Shown here: piece by piece, positions 58,247 to 64,000 of the stretch
Numbering within the stretch: the stretch's first letter is position 1
Layout: each line of letters begins with the position of its first letter
Source of the DNA: Trichomonas vaginalis G3
Lineage: Eukaryota > Parabasalia > Trichomonadida > Trichomonadidae
Direction of reading: 5' to 3'
NCBI RefSeq assembly: GCF_026262505.1
Contig: NC_067206.1
Location: 21,405,896-21,469,895, forward strand
Length of the DNA: 64,000 bases
Notes under the pieces: model-generated
What the model saw: the letters and a program-made list of their open reading frames with translations, nothing else
Databases searched by the model: none
What the model was told of the DNA's origin: nothing
Position numbers and translations under genes: made by a program

Positions 58247-59460
58247 AATAAAAATAGTTGAATCAACAAATTTCCCGCTGTTTGCGAAGGAATGCTGGAT
58301 ATTATTTACTATCCATGAATCATAATCATAGCAACAATTCCTATACAAAAATTCAAAAAACTTGGTATGCAATGCAGAACTGATCACCCAAGGGTTTTTG
58401 AAACTTTCTCGAGGAATAAGTAAAGCTATACATTAAATACCTTCATATTACCCTTCCATTCCCTCTCTGACACGAAACTTTGTGAATGTGTAAAGCGTAT
58501 TCAACAACGTTTCCCGCTTTTGCGAAGGAATCCAATTTATACAAATAAACTATTAAAACACAAATTATATTTTATAATATAACTTAATATACACCATATG
58601 TAATAGTGGTCAAAAATGAATGGTGAATTCCGAATTTTATGCATTACATATAATATATAAATATATACATAAATAAGTATACATTAATATAAATGGTAAC
58701 AGGCTATTAAAAAATATTAACATATATAAATATTATACATATATAAATGTGTACAATATATAAAATATACACATATTAAAAAAAATTTATTATCAGATAT
58801 AATATATAATATATAAAATATATACATATATAAGAAGTAACATATATAAATTATATATACAATTATATAACTATTTATACATAATATAAATTATATAGAA
58901 ATATATAAAAATATAGATATGATAAATATATCAGATTCATATAATAATATATAATATAAAAATAACATAATAAATATAACAATATAAATTATATAAGAAT
59001 ATAAAATATATAATATATAAATATAATATACATATATATTATAAATATAAATAACAAAATACAAATCAAAAAATAGGTTTGTGGATAATTATAGTTAAAG
59101 TGTCACTTTTTCTAACTTTCCTACCAAACATCATTTCATTTAAAATCAAGCTTAAAAAATCTCACCCGAAAAAATAACCCCGTCTATAAATTTTATCACA
59201 CGGAAAAAATTTACAATCAGTAATTACCGTGAAAAAAGATATCGAAAAATCAACATTTAAGTATTAAAAGTATGCACTTTCACCTACTCAAAATATCATT
59301 TTGCTTTCAATTCGAACAATAAATCTTATATTTTTAATAATATCTGATTTACAGGCATTATCCATTTAAAATTGACAAAATATGACAAAACTATCAGAGA
59401 TGTAAATAGTTAGGTTTTATGAAAAATATAAATAGCTGTCACTTTTTTGTCAAAAAATGA
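58247..59460. other. Very AT-rich non-coding stretch
   Basis: Two related GC-richer words, TTTCCCGCTGTTTGCGAAGG (58269-58288) and CGTTTCCCGCTTTTGCGAAG (near 58505), sit in AT-rich sequence. From 58560 to 59060 it is almost pure A/T with TATATAAATATA-type microsatellite. Two TGTCACTTTT words occur at 59101 and 59437. No gene. Confidence 0.7.
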
Positions 59461-60240
59461 ATTCACACTATTTTCTTCATGCACAATATTTTAATTGAAT
59501 CGAACAGACAGAGCTCTGCTAAGGCGGTGCCATTCCAAAGACCATAAAGTACTGGGTAAAACATCCTCTTTGCCCGACGAGAAAATATTGAGGGTGGCGA
59601 GATCGAAACCGATATCAAGATCCCAGATCCTCGATCACAAGAAAACGGCAAAGAAAACGGTCCACAAGCTACTCCTCGAGTCTCTACTTTTAATCAAGAC
59701 CAGCACAGTATTTGAAGCAGCTGAGAGTCAAAACGTAGCCTCTCGAGAACTTAAATCAGCAGACACAAAGCAGCGAGGAACTACAAACAGAATGAATTGA
59801 TCATAACATTACTCTAAGACCAAGCTCTACTACAAAGTGAAGAGATCTACTGAATCTCAGATCTCGAGTTGATCAGTTGGGAAGGCAGTCTGATAGTGGC
59901 ACGAACGCTTCAGTATGCAAACTTCATCATCAAAAAAGAAGCACTTGGTGACTACCTGTAATTAAATACTTATCTTTATAAAAAAAAATTCATTTTCTTT
60001 CCAGTGAAAAAAATATTTTAGCTTAACTTTCTCTGGGGATCCTTTAGGTTAACCAATGGCACAGATCTGCATTGCTTCTAATTCTTTGTTCTATTGGCAA
60101 TTAACCGATATTTTCCATCTTGTCTTCTTCGTTCTTTGTATTTCGACGTATTTGCTTACTTATAAGATGATCTTGGTTTCTTTAGATCTTTGTCAGATGT
60201 CTCGATCCTCTTCTGTATCCTTGTCATCTTATCAGTGAAC
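59461..60240. other. GC-richer island of unknown nature
   Basis: 59495-59950 has more balanced composition, with words such as GATCTCGAGTTGATCAG and an open frame of about 100 codons that is basic and lacks recognisable family features. It may be a decayed coding fragment. Nothing firm can be assigned. Confidence 0.3.
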
Positions 60241-61320
60241 ATCTCATCCATTATCAATTGTGCGAATAAGAATCCCCCAGTTGACTGTCAGGCTGTTCTC
60301 GCCAACTAAAGCACGGTCTCATATGCCTCCATTTAATTAATTAGTGCCGTAATAGTGTTCACTTGTCATTGTGCCGGTGCCTCAGCTGATAGCAATCAGA
60401 CGCTACGCCCACAATGTTATTACCTTATCGAATGGCATGTATTAATATTTGTGAGTGAGAATGCGAACAGGGAGTTTTCGTATCTTAAGCTAGGTTGAAT
60501 AGATTTCCCATGTGATATTATCTGTGAACTATATTTGTTTGAAAATCAAGAGATAAAAATAATAGTCAATAATTTTATATTTTAGTGAATACAATAGGAG
60601 TGGAAGTATAGTACATAGATAGCAATGATATATTAAATGGAGGTATATCTGAGCATAAGTAGCAAATTTTATCCGTATTTATTGGGATTGGATGTTGTGA
60701 GTACGTATAGCATGTAATAGTATCTCACCACCCTCCAATTCTTCCTATTGGCTCCGAAAAATTTTTGGAAATGCGACGACATTTCACCAAAAATCTTTCT
60801 AGTGCCATTATAGAGAATATAGTCTGCAGAGGTACTGATATCTATCTATAGTAATCCTCGCAGACCATAGTTCTCAGCCAAAATTCAAAAAATGTGAAAT
60901 TCGAAATAATTTTTGAGAAAAAAATTAACCGTTAACATTTGCCAAAAATCTAAAAAACTCACAATTTTTTAAAAATTAAACCCTCAAACGTTTCCAATCA
61001 ATTAATTTGAGTAGCTCTATTTAATGAAATGTAATAAGTTAAACATTCAATATTAAGTATTTCTTAAAATATTAAGTTTTTTATTGTTTTCCAATAAAAT
61101 TCTAATATTCAAAATATTTTTATTTAACTCATTATTTATTTATATCTTTTATAGTTTTTTAAGAAAAAATATGTTAGTTTTTATGCATTTTCATTAATAT
61201 ACAAGATAATTCAATGAATGAATATTTCCAAGTTTTAAGGAAGCCAACAACTTTACATTTTTAAACTGTCAAAAATGGAATCACGACTATTTTTTCTTGC
61301 ATTACACTTTTTTCCCTAAA
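60241..61320. repeat. Non-coding, holds one copy of a dispersed palindromic repeat
   Basis: A repeat copy at about 60722-60896 begins CACCCTCCAATTCTTCC, has GGCTCCGAAAAATTTTTGG near its start, and later AGTCTGC-AGGTACTGAT and CAGACCATAGTT. Relatives occur at 63636-63745 (inverted) and 63880-64000. The rest is AT-rich with no gene. Confidence 0.6.
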
Positions 61321-61925
61321 GAACAGCTTTAACAAATCAAAGTGAGAACGTCCATCACTACCTGATCTTGAGTTAAAGGATTGAAAGCTCCTAAGAGGTA
61401 GAATGGTTGCCTATTCTTCTGATAGCAGACCGTTACCATTTGCCTGCTGATACAGATATGCAGAGCTCGTGCATGCTTCCTACTTTCTAGATTGGAGCTT
61501 CTGAGCTCCTGAACAACAGAAGCTGCTTTTGATCTTATATCTAGCAGAGGCCCAAATGTAACAGTGCCTCTGCTGATACAGATTTCAGGAGCTCTCGGGA
61601 CTCCCTTTCGTAGATTGGGAATCTCTGGAGCTTCCTGAAGGGAATAAGGTCTCTCCACACAACCATTATATACACAATCATCTCTCTACTTCTCTATACC
61701 AAACACGTCCCCATGCATACATACTGACAACTGATATGTCAAAAATACTACTTTAACAAATTTGGTTAATGTGGGTTGTTTTTTTGTGGGGGTGTGGTCT
61801 TGCCTGTTGTTGGTTTGGATGTGGTCGAGATGCTCGTCATCTATTATTGAGTAGTACTTCCCATAAAAGGGATCAGCATCTAAGTGTTTAATTTCATGGA
61901 TGAGATATCTGCAATATATTAACAC
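61321..61925 (-). other. Coding-like fragment with internal duplication, unknown
   Basis: A 109-codon − strand frame (61329-61658) of balanced composition contains two related segments, APEICISRGTVTF and ALHICISRQMVTV, each preceded by a Arg/Lys-rich NL stretch. At DNA level the two halves share CTGCTGATACAGAT. It may be part of a host repeat gene or transposon. The following 79-codon frame to 61925 is less convincing. Confidence 0.3.
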
Positions 61926-62810
61926 TTGTTTGTAACCATACTAAATTATTATATATGTTATATTGTATATTTATATTTGTTTATATATTCCTTAAAGATT
62001 TTTATGATTAATAATTTCTATAGTTCTCATGGATTCGTCGTCTTGCCTGGTATTCTGTTAGTCTGTTTGTTTGTGAGGAAATTTTTACTATCATATATAA
62101 AGCGTAGTAAAGTATTATGATTATTACATGAAATCGGTGGTATACTTACTAATATTCTAATGTCATCTTTTGTGCTCGAGATTTTGATTCTATATTACTG
62201 AGGGTATTTTTTATCGTTGTAATATGTTGTGGGTATGAAATTTAATATTAGATATAAGTAAAATAATAAATAAAATAAGAGATATATAATATATAGTAAT
62301 TATAAATAAAAATATAAATAATATAATAAATTAAATATATGTATAAATTAAGCCCATTTAGTTAATTTAAAAGTCTTAATATAAATAAGATTTAATAATA
62401 TATTAATACAAGTAAATAAGATAAATAAATAAAAATAAATAAATAAATAATAAAGAAATAAGTAATAAAATAAATAAATAAATAAAAAAAAATAAATAAG
62501 ATAAATAAATAATAGTAAATAATATATATATATAAGAGATATGTAATAATAAAATTACATAAACATGTTGTTGATTTCTTCATTCATGTATGTTTCTATT
62601 AGTTTCTGTCGTTCTGAGAGAGCAAGAATATACTAATTTTGTGTAATCGCAAGAAATCCAATTTACTGAATAGAAAAATTATATTACGAGTTTTATCAAT
62701 TAGTAAACTTAGGTATATTATTATTATAAAATGAAAACATGTTTTGTCATAAAGATAATAAAAAAGATATTTAATTAGAGACGGTTATTATTTCTGTGGG
62801 TAGAATCCGT
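61926..62810. other. AT-rich non-coding with AAATAAAT microsatellite
   Basis: About 62240-62540 is dominated by AAATAAATAAATA-type repeats. Open frames here are simple-sequence artefacts rich in Tyr, Ile and Leu. No gene. Confidence 0.75.
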
Positions 62811-64000
62811 GTGAGTCCTGGGAACAAGATATGATCATGCGAAGCCCCTGGACCAAAGGCTATATGTCTGGCCTGCAAGCCGATCTCATGATCGAATTCC
62901 CAGAGAATATATCCTCCCCAAATTCTGATTCGTTTCTGGGAAGCTGGTCATGTTGGGAACAAATAATTTCATCAATTATCCATTTCTATAGTATAATTCT
63001 AGTCGATCTCTTACGCGTTCGTTTTCCATTTTATTAGAGCGAGGGTTCTTTTCGTCTGACTTTTGAATTTAATAAGTTTCAAACGAGAAGAATTACGCTT
63101 CCTTAAAGATATAGAACTAGAACAACTATCGACAAGATGTACAAAATATAGCATGTAAGGATGAAAAATAGCGTGACTTCATTTTTGACAAAGGTTAACA
63201 ATGTCAACAAGTTTGCGTCGCTTAAAACACTTGGAAATAATACAATTCTATGAGTATCTTTTGTATAATTAAATGAAATAATCCATAAAACCTCCAACAA
63301 TTTTTTTCTTAAAAAAACTTATAAAATATATAAAATAAAATTAATCTTAAATAAAAATATTTATATATAGAATTTATTAGAATGATTCATATAATTATAT
63401 CATAATATACATATCCAAATTATATCTAATAACATAATATATATATAATTTAAAATACTTCGAATGTTGTAACTTTTACATTATCATAATAGACTCTCAA
63501 ATTATTATTGGAAAAACGTTTTGAGTCGTATCAATTTAAAAAAAATTTGTGAGTTTTTAAGATTTTTCGAGCTAATGTAAATCGGTTATTTTTCTTCAAA
63601 AAAATTATATTCAATTTCCAAAAATTTTTTGAATTTGCTGGAGAAACTATGGTCTGAAGTACATATATAGAATCAGTACCTCGCAGACTAAATCTCTATT
63701 ATGCACCGAAAAAATTTTTGGAAATGTCGTTCGCATTTCTCGTATATACGAAAAAAAATCTACATTTGTGTCAATGATTCAGTTTTTTAAAACTAACCAC
63801 CATTTAATGTAATCAAGAAAAATATAGAATGAGTTTAAATAATTAAAATGAGTTGAGAGTAGTATTGTCATGTAACTATAATATCTTCTCACCTCCAATT
63901 CTCTATGGCGCCGAAAAAATCTTGTGAACAATTTGCTACCTCACATAGTACTTTCACAAAATTCTCGCGCCATCAATAGAGAACTAGAGCCTGTGAGGTA
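62811..64000. other. AT-rich stretch with a short coding-like island and dispersed repeats
   Basis: 62815-62960 is GC-richer, with a short frame (SPWTKGYMSGLQADLMIEF) of unknown origin. Two copies of the palindromic dispersed repeat follow, inverted at 63636-63745 and direct at 63880-64000. The last copy runs off the window. No full gene. Confidence 0.5.

Noticed and set aside
58089-58387. Frames that run across the assembly gap
   Set aside because: They exist only because the N run contains no stop; no real sequence supports them.
59495-59800. Basic 101-codon protein
   Set aside because: No family feature, no start context like other genes and no supporting neighbour; left as an unassigned island.
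62392-62583. Small membrane protein rich in Tyr, Ile and Leu
   Set aside because: It is a direct reading of AAATAAAT microsatellite.

Overview
This window is most likely from a parabasalid (Trichomonas vaginalis or a Tritrichomonas-like species). The reasons are large intron-free mobile DNA in the standard genetic code, AT-rich flanks, and several Maverick/Polinton-type elements packed together, one of them nested inside another. Entamoeba is a less likely alternative. Species is an inference, since no host marker gene was recognised. No bacterial operons or ribosome binding sites were seen.

Region 1 (1-31420) is an outer element whose left end lies outside the window. It carries an SF3 helicase, 127-bp tandem repeats, a coiled-coil protein, an integrase, a protein-primed type-B DNA polymerase with an HNH-like zinc module, and small genes. 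Its polymerase was hit twice: by a 955-bp DNA transposon with 34-bp inverted ends and a perfect 10-bp target duplication (5114-6068), and by Polinton A.

Polinton A (7214-28180, 20,967 bp) is complete from end to end. It has 695-bp terminal inverted repeats and a 5-bp target duplication (ATAAA). It carries packaging ATPase, integrase, DNA polymerase B, major and minor capsid-like genes, a phage-tail-collar-like fibre protein, a KilA-N protein and small conserved genes. A 94-aa gene lies in each inverted repeat. About five of its genes are broken, so it is a fossil, but its identical repeats suggest a fairly recent arrival.

Region 2 (31421-35770) is AT-rich and nearly gene-free. It holds one 116-aa ORF, GC-rich hairpins, and a fold-back structure with 427-bp arms.

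Polinton B (about 35770-58146) has the same core gene set in a different order, plus a Dam-type DNA methyltransferase, a membrane protein, large Pro-rich proteins and a cluster of unrecognised genes. Its right end is lost at a 100-N assembly gap (58147-58246). About six of its genes look broken.

Region 3 (58247-64000) is very AT-rich, with microsatellites, dispersed palindromic repeats and fragments of unknown coding-like sequence.

In both Polintons, homologous genes come in divergent pairs whose start codons are only 16-45 bp apart, and most starts follow a T-rich stretch ending in TAAATG. The most unusual signal is a set of double GC-rich mini-hairpins inserted in frame in several Polinton A genes. 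For one of these, Polinton B preserves the empty site.
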